From CAIYRG01 sp963747255 (GTDB lineage: Bacteria; Pseudomonadota; Alphaproteobacteria; Micropepsales; Micropepsaceae): DNA of 64,000 nt. Made by a program: the position numbers and the translations under genes. The DNA lies in the NCBI GenBank assembly GCA_963747255.1, contig CAVVEG010000018.1, positions 310,001 to 374,000 of the forward strand, in the 5' to 3' direction. Shown piece after piece: positions 57,180 to 64,000 of the stretch; within the stretch, counting starts at the first letter, position 1; every line of letters begins with the position of its first letter. The notes below the pieces were generated by a model. It made no database searches and was not told the DNA's origin. It saw only the letters and a program-made list of their open reading frames with translations.

Positions 57180-58631
57180 TCAGCGGCTCGCCGTTTTCAT
57201 CTGTGTTTGCCATTTGGCGGCATATTGCGCCCGCGGGACTTCAGCGCCGCGCAAATAGACTTTGTCGATTTTGCGCGTGTTCGAAATGCCGTCCAGCGGA
57301 TTTGCGTTCAGCACGATGAAATCCGCGTTGCGTGCCGGCGCGATCAATCCTGTATTGAAATGCCCGGCCGCTGCGCCATCGCTGGTCGCGGCCTTGATTG
57401 CCTCCATCGGGGTCATGCCCATGGCGACCATGCTTTCCAGATCGAGATGATTCTGGAACGCCACGAGATGGCGCGTCTGGCCGGTATCGGTTCCGCCTAC
57501 CATTTTCATGCCTGCGGCGCGCAACAGCATCATGTTTTTCGCATCGGCCTGAAACTCGGTTTTTGCCCGCGCGAGCTGCTGGGGCGTCATCTTGCGCAAC
57601 GGCTCGCCCCAGTATTTCTCGATCTGCTGTTGCGAATAGAGTGCCTTCAGCAACGGATCGTCCAGCCAGCCGGGCCGCTGAGGGCCGCCGGCCGTGTTCA
57701 TCCACGCCGTGATCAGTGCCGGGGTGACCCACATATTCGGGCGGTCACCACGCGCGATGCGGTCTTTCACCAGCTGGATGATCTCGGCATCGACCACATC
57801 GCCACCGCGGACCGGCACATGCAGCCATCCCTCCATGCCGCCCCTGATCATCAGTTTGGCGTCCGAAAGCTTCACGTTATGGACGCCGACGGGCACGTTG
57901 AATTTGTGCGCTTCATCGAGAATGGCGCCATAGAGTTCCGGCGTAAGAGTCTTTTTCTTGCCGCCGCGATCATCCACCCAGATCTTGATGAATTCGGGTT
58001 TCATCAGCACATAATCGCGTACCGCCGCGCGGGCTTCTTCCGGCGTCGTCACGGGATAGGCGACATCCACACGGGAAGGATCGCCCTGCGCGCCGGAGCC
58101 CGGCCACGCCATTCCGGGACCCGCTGTCCTGAACAAGGCCGCGCCCGGGATGGTCTCGTTGCGCAGGGTCAGCGCGACATTGGACCAATGCGTGCGTCCG
58201 CCATGCATGTCGGAGCGATCCGCAAGATCACCCACGCCCACGACGGCGCCAACGCCTGCGAAGGCAAGCCGCTGCAGGTGATCGATCAGGTTGTCGCGGT
58301 TGAACATGTCCTTCGACATCGTCCCCGCAATCAGATTCTGAAAACCGAAATGGCCGTGCATATCGACCAGCGCCGGCATCACGGTCTTGCCGGTCAGATC
58401 GACGCGATTGGCGCCGGCGGGAAGCGGGATTTCACCTTTTCTTCCGACGCGCGCGAATGTGCCGTTCTGCACCAGGAAAGCGGAACTCTCGACAGCCGGC
58501 GAACCGTCGCCTGCAATCAGCCTCGCGCCTTCGTACAGAGTCGCATTTTGCTGGGCGGCAGCCGGTGCAATGGCGAGCGCCAATGCTGCGAACCCGGCAA
58601 GAAACAGCCGTCGCGATGAATAAACCGCCAT
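57180..58631 (-). CDS. Exported metal-dependent amidohydrolase
   Basis: This 483-residue protein starts at ATG 58631 behind AGGAGGAAG. It has a signal peptide of about 26 residues (RRLFLAGFAALALAIAPAAA). The metal site is intact: MPALVDMHGHFGFQNLIAGT (HxH at beta1), NVPVGVHNVKLSDAKLMI, and the beta8 Asp in MKMVGGTDTGQTRHLVAF. The beta sandwich closes with PARNADFIVLNANPLDGISN. It belongs with imidazolonepropionase/prolidase-like amidohydrolases. Unlike the relative at 23661, all ligands are present, so it is probably an active hydrolase of unknown substrate. Confidence 0.89.
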   Translation of the reverse strand: MAVYSSRRLFLAGFAALALAIAPAAAQQNATLYEGARLIAGDGSPAVESSAFLVQNGTFARVGRKGEIPLPAGANRVDLTGKTVMPALVDMHGHFGFQNLIAGTMSKDMFNRDNLIDHLQRLAFAGVGAVVGVGDLADRSDMHGGRTHWSNVALTLRNETIPGAALFRTAGPGMAWPGSGAQGDPSRVDVAYPVTTPEEARAAVRDYVLMKPEFIKIWVDDRGGKKKTLTPELYGAILDEAHKFNVPVGVHNVKLSDAKLMIRGGMEGWLHVPVRGGDVVDAEIIQLVKDRIARGDRPNMWVTPALITAWMNTAGGPQRPGWLDDPLLKALYSQQQIEKYWGEPLRKMTPQQLARAKTEFQADAKNMMLLRAAGMKMVGGTDTGQTRHLVAFQNHLDLESMVAMGMTPMEAIKAATSDGAAAGHFNTGLIAPARNADFIVLNANPLDGISNTRKIDKVYLRGAEVPRAQYAAKWQTQMKTASR

Positions 58632-58746
58632 CACTTCCTCCTGTTGGCCCGATGGTTTGGTCCCCGGGTCTGCATATTGATCCCTGCGGGCCTTCGCGTG
58701 CCGGGAATCGCCGCGCCGGATGCCTTCCGCATGCGGCGGCTTCTGC

Positions 58747-60435
58747 TCAGTCGAGCGGTTCCAGCCTGACGATCGATGCACCGTGATTGCTGCCGGCCCA
58801 GAAGGTTACCGGGGTTGTCGAATTGTCGATCCAGACCCGGCGGATATTCGTCGGATTGGGCAGCAGATATTCCGTGAACTGACCGGTCTTCGCATCGAGC
58901 CGCGTCACCCGGTCGTCCATCATCGAGGCGGTCCAGGCGTTGCCGTTTTTGTCCACGATCACGTCATACGGATTCGACCATTCCGTCGGCACGCGCCATT
59001 CCTTGATCGCCTCGGCCTTCGGATCGAGCATGCCGATGGCGTTTCCGTCATATTCCGCAAACCACAGGCGGTTCTGTTCGTCCACCCGCCCGCGACGTGG
59101 CCGCGAATTGGGGATTTCGGTGCGGAAAATCCGCAGTTGTTTCGTGGCGGCGTCCACAATCCCCAGATCGCCGGAATTGAAGTCCAGCAGATAGAGATTG
59201 TTCTTCAGATCGGCGTTGACGCCATAGGAGCCGATGGTCTTTTTCGTCTCGGGATCGGTGAAGGAGCCGAGATTCTCCCATCTCCCGGTTTTCGGCTCCA
59301 GCCGCAAAATCTGCGCGTGGTCGGAATTCTTCACCCAGACTTTGCCGTCCACCTGCATCGATGTCGGCGAGACGAAGGATTGCTGCGTTGCGTCCGTCTG
59401 CCACTCCTTCGGAACGGACCAGGTCTGAACGGTGCCGGTCTTTTTGTCGAACCTCGCGACACCGCCCTGATACATCATCGCAACCCAGAGATTGCCGTCG
59501 TGATCCTGCTCGAGGTCGAGTGTGCCGACCGGAAATCCGTCCTTGATTTTTGGGATCGGATATTCCGTCACCTTCCCGGTTTTCGGATCCATCTTTCCGA
59601 TGAACAGCGCGCCGAAATCCGAGTACCAGACCTGACCCTCGGGATCGACGATCACATCATGCGGTTCGATGGTCTTGCGCGGCAGATCATATTCCGTAAC
59701 CACGACATGGGTGGCTTTGCCGGTGGGGCGGGGCAGGGTGTGCAGCGCATAACTTCTTTCCGGCCCGTTATGCAGATTGATGCTCGCCAGCCATTCGGCA
59801 GCGCCGCGCATGCGTCCGGCGAGCGTATTGCCCGGACCCATTCCGTTTCCGGCGCCGCCGCCGAGATTGCGCCGCGCGGTGCCGACGAGGCGCTGCGGCT
59901 GCAAGGGCGTGCTTCCGGGGTAATAGCCGGACATGCGGTCGAAGACCTGCATGAACTCGTCCGCGTCGTGCTGTGAATTCACGATGCGCTGATAGCTGTG
60001 GCAACTGTTGCAGGAGAGCAGGAATTTCTTCTGCTGATCGCTTCCCGGCATGCTCGCCAGCCATTCGGCGTTGCTCAGCTGCGCAGAAAGATTTTTGGTG
60101 GGAACGAGTTTGAGATGGGCCGTGGCCGTCGCGCCGGATCTGACATCGCCCGCCCCGGCATGGTCCAGATCATAACCGATGGCGCGGATTTTCAGGGTGT
60201 AGTGCCCGGGTTCGAGCCTCGTGGCGGGAAAGCTGTAGCGGCCCTTGTTGTCCGTTGCGACCGAGACGGTGATGGTCGAACCGTCTTTCCGCGCGCTCAC
60301 CACAACGCCTTCCATCGCGCCTTCTTTGGCCGAGGTGACGATGCCGGTCAGCGCCGGCGAAGTCTGGGCATAAGCGATGGTGACGAGAAACGACGCCAAT
60401 CCGGCGGACGCAGCGAGCAATACGGATTTTTTCAT
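58747..60435 (-). CDS. Exported fusion: carboxypeptidase-regulatory domain, cytochrome c, Vgb-like propeller
   Basis: This is a 562-residue protein from ATG 60435. A signal peptide (ASAGLASFLVTIAYAQTS) leads into an Ig-like carboxypeptidase regulatory domain (SPALTGIVTSAKEGAMEGVV, GRYSFPATRLEPGHYTLKI). Next is a heme site FLLSCNSCHSYQRIVNSQHD, then a beta propeller with repeats IEPHDVIVDPEGQVWYSDFG, LDLEQDHDGNLWVAMMYQGG and NPYDVIVDKNGNAWTASMMD, like virginiamycin B lyase/SMP-30. The fusion suggests a periplasmic redox protein whose propeller binds a substrate or partner. The enzymatic activity is unknown. It lies 115 bases upstream of the amidohydrolase on the same strand. Confidence 0.85.
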   Translation of the reverse strand: MKKSVLLAASAGLASFLVTIAYAQTSPALTGIVTSAKEGAMEGVVVSARKDGSTITVSVATDNKGRYSFPATRLEPGHYTLKIRAIGYDLDHAGAGDVRSGATATAHLKLVPTKNLSAQLSNAEWLASMPGSDQQKKFLLSCNSCHSYQRIVNSQHDADEFMQVFDRMSGYYPGSTPLQPQRLVGTARRNLGGGAGNGMGPGNTLAGRMRGAAEWLASINLHNGPERSYALHTLPRPTGKATHVVVTEYDLPRKTIEPHDVIVDPEGQVWYSDFGALFIGKMDPKTGKVTEYPIPKIKDGFPVGTLDLEQDHDGNLWVAMMYQGGVARFDKKTGTVQTWSVPKEWQTDATQQSFVSPTSMQVDGKVWVKNSDHAQILRLEPKTGRWENLGSFTDPETKKTIGSYGVNADLKNNLYLLDFNSGDLGIVDAATKQLRIFRTEIPNSRPRRGRVDEQNRLWFAEYDGNAIGMLDPKAEAIKEWRVPTEWSNPYDVIVDKNGNAWTASMMDDRVTRLDAKTGQFTEYLLPNPTNIRRVWIDNSTTPVTFWAGSNHGASIVRLEPLD

Positions 60436-60859
60436 GGCGTTGACCCTCCCAGGAATTTCCGCCGAAACATGTCCCCGACCGGATCGGGCGTGGTTGCCGC
60501 TTCGGTGTGACAATTTGGTGCGGCAAAATGCGCTTTTCTCCGCTTTTCGGCAAGCGGCAGGGGCCACCAGCATCAGCGAATCGGGCGCTTGCGGACACCA
60601 CTTGTGGTACAATAAGTCATGCGAATCGGTCTGTTTCTCGTGCTGGCTGGAATGTTCGCTCTGCTTCCCTGGGGCGGACATCGCGCGGGCGTCAAACGGG
60701 GGCGGCTGTTGAATGTGGAGGAGGCCGTCCGCCTCCTCGGTGAACACGCCGCATTCTGAAACACGGCCCTCCTTTGTCCTGATGCCGGCCACGCGCTTGC
60801 CATGGCAACTGCGCACTGGCGCGCTCGGGTGAGCGGGACGCTTCTGCCGGTGCTGCTCC
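60436..60859. other. Gene-poor stretch
   Basis: These 424 bases separate two minus-strand genes. The only candidate is a plus-strand frame at 60619-60759 for a 46-residue peptide (MRIGLFLVLAGMFALLPWGG, then a charged end) with one membrane-like segment but no good ribosome site. I do not call it a gene. The region presumably holds the promoter of the gene starting at 60435. Confidence 0.45.
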
Positions 60860-61789
60860 CTACTGTGCACCGATCAGTTTGCGCACTTTCGCGTGGACGC
60901 CCGTGAGTTCGGGCTCCAGAGAATAATAGGCTGTTCCGTAGTGGTAGTACGGGAGGCGCGGATACATGTGATGCATCAGGTGGTACGAATGTCCCTGGAA
61001 GAACAGGTCCATCAGCCGCCGAATCGCCCGCGGAAACAGCAGAACCGCCGAGTCGGCGTATCGGCCGCGCTCCGTATGAGGATGATGGACGGGCCAGTCA
61101 AACATCAGGGGACACATCACCACCCCGGCATAGCCCGGCAATATCCACAGGAGCATCAGCTCGTTGCCGAACCCGGCTGCGTAAGAGGCGGCAATGATCA
61201 GGAAGTACGAGACGACACAGACGATCTCCCACACGAATGCGCGCATGATCACGGGATCTCTTGCGATCTTGTAAAGATGAAGGACGTAAACGGGCTGGAT
61301 CACCATGCAGCGCAGGATAACCATGATGTAGTTGTTGCTCCGGACCCAGTAGTCGGGATCTTCCACCGGCTCATTGGTGTGATTGTGATGATGCAAATGC
61401 AGCGGGCGGAATCCGACATAGGGAGCAAGCAGCACAAAGCCGCTGACATGTCCGACCAGGCCAGTGAGCCATCCGAGACGTGAGTCCGGGCCAACGATGT
61501 TGTCATGCGTCGCTTCGTGCAGCGGCGCGAACATGAAATAGATCAGGATCGCGTTGACCGGCCCCGCCACCCAATAGGACAGGTGCCCCGTGACCGCCAG
61601 CGCAGCGACCGCGGCAATTCCGGTCAGCACGCCCGCAAAATGCGCCAGCGTCCGCCTGGCGAGTTTTCCGGTCAGCGGCTGAACAACGCTGCGCGCGTGC
61701 GTCTCGAACGCGCGGGCTTGCGACAGAAACCGGTCAGCAGGTTCGATGCCGCCCGCCGCCATTTCTGCGGCGCCTGTTTGCTGAGACAT
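60860..61789 (-). CDS. Membrane fatty acid desaturase-type di-iron protein
   Basis: This 309-residue integral membrane protein has the three His boxes of the desaturase/ketolase family: HEATHD near residue 91, HLHHHNHTN near 131, and HSYHLMHHMYP near 265. Four or more hydrophobic segments surround them (AILIYFMFAPL, GLVGHVSGFVLLAPYVGF, IVCVVSYFLIIAASYAAGF). It could desaturate or hydroxylate a lipid acyl chain; beta-carotene ketolases and hydroxylases share the same boxes, and no carotenoid genes are nearby. A role together with the oleate hydratase in unsaturated fatty acid handling is possible. Confidence 0.88.
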   Translation of the reverse strand: MSQQTGAAEMAAGGIEPADRFLSQARAFETHARSVVQPLTGKLARRTLAHFAGVLTGIAAVAALAVTGHLSYWVAGPVNAILIYFMFAPLHEATHDNIVGPDSRLGWLTGLVGHVSGFVLLAPYVGFRPLHLHHHNHTNEPVEDPDYWVRSNNYIMVILRCMVIQPVYVLHLYKIARDPVIMRAFVWEIVCVVSYFLIIAASYAAGFGNELMLLWILPGYAGVVMCPLMFDWPVHHPHTERGRYADSAVLLFPRAIRRLMDLFFQGHSYHLMHHMYPRLPYYHYGTAYYSLEPELTGVHAKVRKLIGAQ

Positions 61790-62332
61790 GCCCCTCTCCC
61801 GATATCAGCCCCACATCGCCCCGGCAGGCCACGCGCAATAACGCAAGTGCCCGCAGCATCCGGGGAAATATGGTTAACAGTTCGCAAATATCATGACAAG
61901 CATCGGCGATGATGCGGTCCCCGGACAAAGATCAGGCCACGCCCGATTGTCTGTCTTTGCCTGCTTCTGATCTGTGCCTTTGTTTGGCGTTCCGGCGCGG
62001 TCTCCGGCCGCATTATCCGATTCGCATCAAAGCCTTGGCGTTCGCCTTCCGCTCCCCTCCCCCAAGAGCAACCACGGACGAGCAAGCACTGGATGGCCGG
62101 GTCGGAGCCCGGCCATGGAGAAGCTTGCAGTGCTTCCGTTGCGCGGCCGGTTGGCGAACAATGCCGCCAGCAACGGCGGCGGTTAACCGATCTCTCCATT
62201 GCCGGGCAACCATGTCACCATGGGCGGACTCCTGTGGTCGGGCTTGAACCGGCCATTGATCCGCCCCTCCAGCTGACGAATGTCCATTCGGCAGAAAAAG
62301 CCCTTTTGCAACCATGTGCCCGTTTAGAGTTG
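61790..62332. other. Gene-free stretch
   Basis: These 543 bases lie between two minus-strand genes. Open frames on both strands have no protein-like features. Nothing recognisable was found. Confidence 0.5.
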
Positions 62333-62365
62333 GAGCGCGTCCGTTTCCTGCAATCGGACGCGCTC
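62333..62365. repeat. Perfect 11-bp palindrome (GAGCGCGTCCG)
   Basis: GAGCGCGTCCG (62333-62343) and its exact complement (62355-62365) surround the loop TTTCCTGCAAT. It resembles the dispersed GAGCGCGTCCG...CGGACGCGCTC palindromes of Hyphomicrobiales and is related in style to the repeat at 10373. It lies 20 bases past the end of the YCII gene and could act as its 3' hairpin. Confidence 0.55.
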
Positions 62366-62384
62366 GGATTCCGGGTAATGAGGA

Positions 62385-62807
62385 TCAGCCTTTGCTTGCC
62401 TTCTCCCGGGTCCGCTCATGCAGTGCGGCGACATCCGGTGTCATCGCTTCTCCGAAATCGGCCATTTCGAAAAGCGGCCGGATTTCGATCTCGCTCGCGC
62501 CCGGCATCGGATTGGGACAGCGCTTCACCCACTCCACCGCCTCAGCCATATCCTTGACCTGCCACAGCCAGAAACCGGCGACCAGCTCCTTCGTCTCGGT
62601 GAAGGGGCCGTCAATGACGCTGCGCCCTGGGCCATCGAAAGCCACGCGCTTGCCTCTGGATGATGGTGTCAGACCTTCGCCCGCGAGCATGACGCCCGCA
62701 TTCACCAGTTGCTGGTTGAATTTGCCCATGGCTTCGAGCAGTTCGGTCGAGGGCATTGTGCCGGCTTCACTGTCTTTGGTTGCTTTCACCAGAACCATCA
62801 CGCGCAT
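62385..62807 (-). CDS. YCII-related (DGPF) protein
   Basis: This 140-residue protein starts at ATG 62807 behind GGGAGACA. It reads RVMVLVKATKDSEAGTMPST, then LMAGEG-type LAGEGLTPSSRGKRVAFDG, and has the family hallmark DGPFTETKELVAGFWLWQVK, followed by EAVEWVKRCPNPMPGASEIE with the usual His/Asp-type pocket positions. The family has a ferredoxin-like YCII fold, and members often sit beside ECF sigma factors. No sigma gene is next to it here. Biochemical role unknown. Confidence 0.88.
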   Translation of the reverse strand: MRVMVLVKATKDSEAGTMPSTELLEAMGKFNQQLVNAGVMLAGEGLTPSSRGKRVAFDGPGRSVIDGPFTETKELVAGFWLWQVKDMAEAVEWVKRCPNPMPGASEIEIRPLFEMADFGEAMTPDVAALHERTREKASKG

Positions 62808-62822
62808 CGTCTTGTCTCCCAT

Positions 62823-63442
62823 GATCCGGCCCCACGGCCTTCATGCCCAAACGACGAACGGGCCTCGGCAGGATCGACACTTGCCACAAACTTTTTCGTT
62901 CGCACGCACTAGCCCCCACCTACCCTTGAGGGGCTTTGCAGACAAATCGCGTGTTCTCCTCTCGTCTGCCCAAAAACCTTCGGCTCATACACAAAAACTT
63001 CGTTTGGCGCGTAAATCAATCATCTGGATCGAGACCTCTTTTACGGCCGAGGCTCCCGCATCGTTGTGCGTCTTTTTGCGGCTCCGGCGCGCGCGGTGTC
63101 ACTCTGGAAGATCGTCCGGGTCGCATAGACCTCGCTGAACGGATTGATCAGGTCGATCAAGTCGATGTCCATTCCCGCACATCCATCGCAAGCTTCCGTA
63201 CGCCGTCGACCAGCGCGGTGTTGGCTTTGGGTTCGCCTTTGTCACCTCAGTGACGTGCGAAGGCTCAACAAACTCGCAATGTCGCGTTTGAGTACCAAAG
63301 GAGACATAGCGCAGCCATCCCGCTTTGGCTCCCCTTGACCCAAAGCAGCCATTCCATTCGGGCAAGAAGTTTCTAGGCTTGCCTCCGCAGCTTTTCCTCC
63401 GTTCTACTAGACTTGAGGACCATCGCCATCGCAGGGGCTGCC
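62823..63442. other. Gene-free stretch
   Basis: These 620 bases contain no convincing gene on either strand. A small inverted repeat GTCAC-CTCA-GTGAC occurs at 63241-63254. The promoter of the hydrolase at 63443 should be in its right part, but no clear motif was seen. Confidence 0.5.
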
Positions 63443-64000
63443 ATGAAACTCTTCAAAGCAATATGCATCCTCGCGTTCGTAGCGCCATCCATCGCGGCGG
63501 CGGCGGATTATCCCGCGCCACACCAGGGCGAGTGGATCGCGCGCGGCTTCAAGTTCCACACCGGCGAGGTGATGAAGGAAATCAAACTGCACTATACAAC
63601 GGTCGGCAATCCGGCTGGAGAGCCGGTCGTTGCGTTGCACGGGAGCGGCGGATCGGCAAATTCCATGCTTTCGGCGACTTTCGGCGGCGAATTATTCGGT
63701 CCCGGCCAGCCGCTCGATGCAGCCAAATATTACATCATCATTCCGGACGCGCTCGGTCATGGCAGGAGTTCCAAACCCTCCGACGGTCTCAAGACGAAAT
63801 TCCCGCAATACGACTATGCCGATATGGTCGACGCGCAGTACCGGCTGCTGTCGGAAGGCCTCGGCCTCCGCCATGTGCGACTCATCATCGGCAACTCGAT
63901 GGGCGGAATGAATGCCTGGGTCTGGGGCGAGAGATACCCCGGCTACATGGATGCGCTCGTCCCGATGGCCTCACAGCCCACGGCGATGGCAAGCCGCAAC
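63443..64000 (+). CDS. Exported alpha/beta hydrolase, homoserine acetyltransferase-like (partial)
   Basis: The frame is open from ATG 63443 to the window end (186 codons, no stop). A signal peptide covers about 21 residues (CILAFVAPSIAAAADYP). The hydrolase fold shows LHYTTVGNP, the oxyanion strand VVALHGSGGSANSMLSATFG, IIPDALGHGRSSKPSDG, and the nucleophile elbow LIIGNSMGGMNAWVWGERYP. This pattern is that of MetX-like alpha/beta hydrolases. The Asp and His of the triad lie beyond the edge. Export argues against amino-acid biosynthesis and for an ester- or amide-cleaving role. Confidence 0.85.
   Translation, partial: MKLFKAICILAFVAPSIAAAADYPAPHQGEWIARGFKFHTGEVMKEIKLHYTTVGNPAGEPVVALHGSGGSANSMLSATFGGELFGPGQPLDAAKYYIIIPDALGHGRSSKPSDGLKTKFPQYDYADMVDAQYRLLSEGLGLRHVRLIIGNSMGGMNAWVWGERYPGYMDALVPMASQPTAMASRN

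Noticed and set aside
60619..60759. 46-residue membrane peptide frame
   Set aside because: No good ribosome site, no homologue recognised and no operon context.
63135..63152. TTGATCAGGTCGATCAA as an FNR/FixK box
   Set aside because: The half-site spacing is 7 instead of 4 bases, and it lies about 290 bases from the nearest gene start.
63099..63365. Minus-strand 88-codon frame in the gap before the last gene
   Set aside because: No ribosome site, biased composition and no domain; probably non-coding.
1..64000. CRISPR arrays, tRNA and rRNA genes
   Set aside because: Looked for repeated spacers, cloverleaf ends and conserved rRNA segments by eye; none was seen. A covariance-model scan would be decisive.

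Overview
This GC-rich, densely coding window most likely comes from an alphaproteobacterium. The pointers are a GcrA-type cell-cycle protein with nearby GANTC sites, FixK/FNR boxes of the TTGAY-N4-RTCAA type, a PAS_5 protein, a leucine/branched-chain catabolic cluster of alphaproteobacterial style, and palindromic mosaic repeats resembling those of Hyphomicrobiales. I cannot name the genus. No rRNA, tRNA or CRISPR was seen.

Region 1 (1-11,000) is an oxygen-limitation/stress island. It holds the end of a response regulator, an HtrA protease, a PNPOx-like flavoprotein, two small cytochromes c, glycogen phosphorylase and a PAS protein. A compact plus-strand operon follows (secreted protein, Hsp20, DUF2267, host-attachment-like protein, tandem Usp, small exported protein, PfkB kinase). 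Three FNR/FixK-type palindromes (2137, 5981, 11060) sit in its promoter gaps. The first two lie at the spacing expected for class II activation. Glycogen phosphorylase plus a phosphofructokinase fits glycogen fermentation when oxygen runs out. The DUF2267 gene carries a one-base frameshift.

Region 2 (11,000-18,400) holds an OFA-type MFS transporter, a lone molybdenum hydroxylase large subunit, an alpha/beta hydrolase, a cupin and an atypical oleate hydratase.

Region 3 (18,538-26,300) is accessory. An ISAzo13-type insertion sequence (18541-21779, TAA target duplication) is interrupted on the opposite strand by a complete group II intron (18851-20729) encoding a reverse transcriptase. Removing the intron restores the transposase reading frame across the junction, and EBS1/EBS2 pair with the flanking target. 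Beyond it lie small genes (zinc ribbon, RMF-like, GcrA C-terminal domain only), an amidohydrolase lacking the metal-binding HxH, and a scar joining a LuxR-type N-terminus to a PEP-CTERM tail.

Region 4 (26,300-36,200) has a minus-strand operon UbiD decarboxylase - B3-like metallo-beta-lactamase - M20 amidohydrolase - YkgJ. It is divergent from a Tat-exported fumarate-reductase-like flavoprotein, followed by two MFS transporters.

Region 5 (36,290-44,415) is a seven-gene minus-strand operon: isovaleryl-CoA dehydrogenase, thiolase, methylcrotonyl-CoA carboxylase beta, HMG-CoA lyase, and branched-chain 2-oxoacid dehydrogenase E1alpha, E1beta and E2. It forms a leucine degradation route, but methylglutaconyl-CoA hydratase, the biotin carboxylase subunit and E3 are absent here.

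Region 6 (44,500-64,000) is rich in exported proteins: a Gly/Gln-rich disordered protein, a ClpP-like protease, a SoxC/SoxD-like pair, an NHL propeller, gamma-glutamyltransferase, a TolB-like propeller, an M28 peptidase, a ModA-like binding protein, a GMC oxidoreductase with its Tat chaperone-type subunit, an amidohydrolase, a cytochrome/Vgb-like propeller fusion, a fatty acid desaturase, a YCII protein and the start of an alpha/beta hydrolase cut by the window edge.
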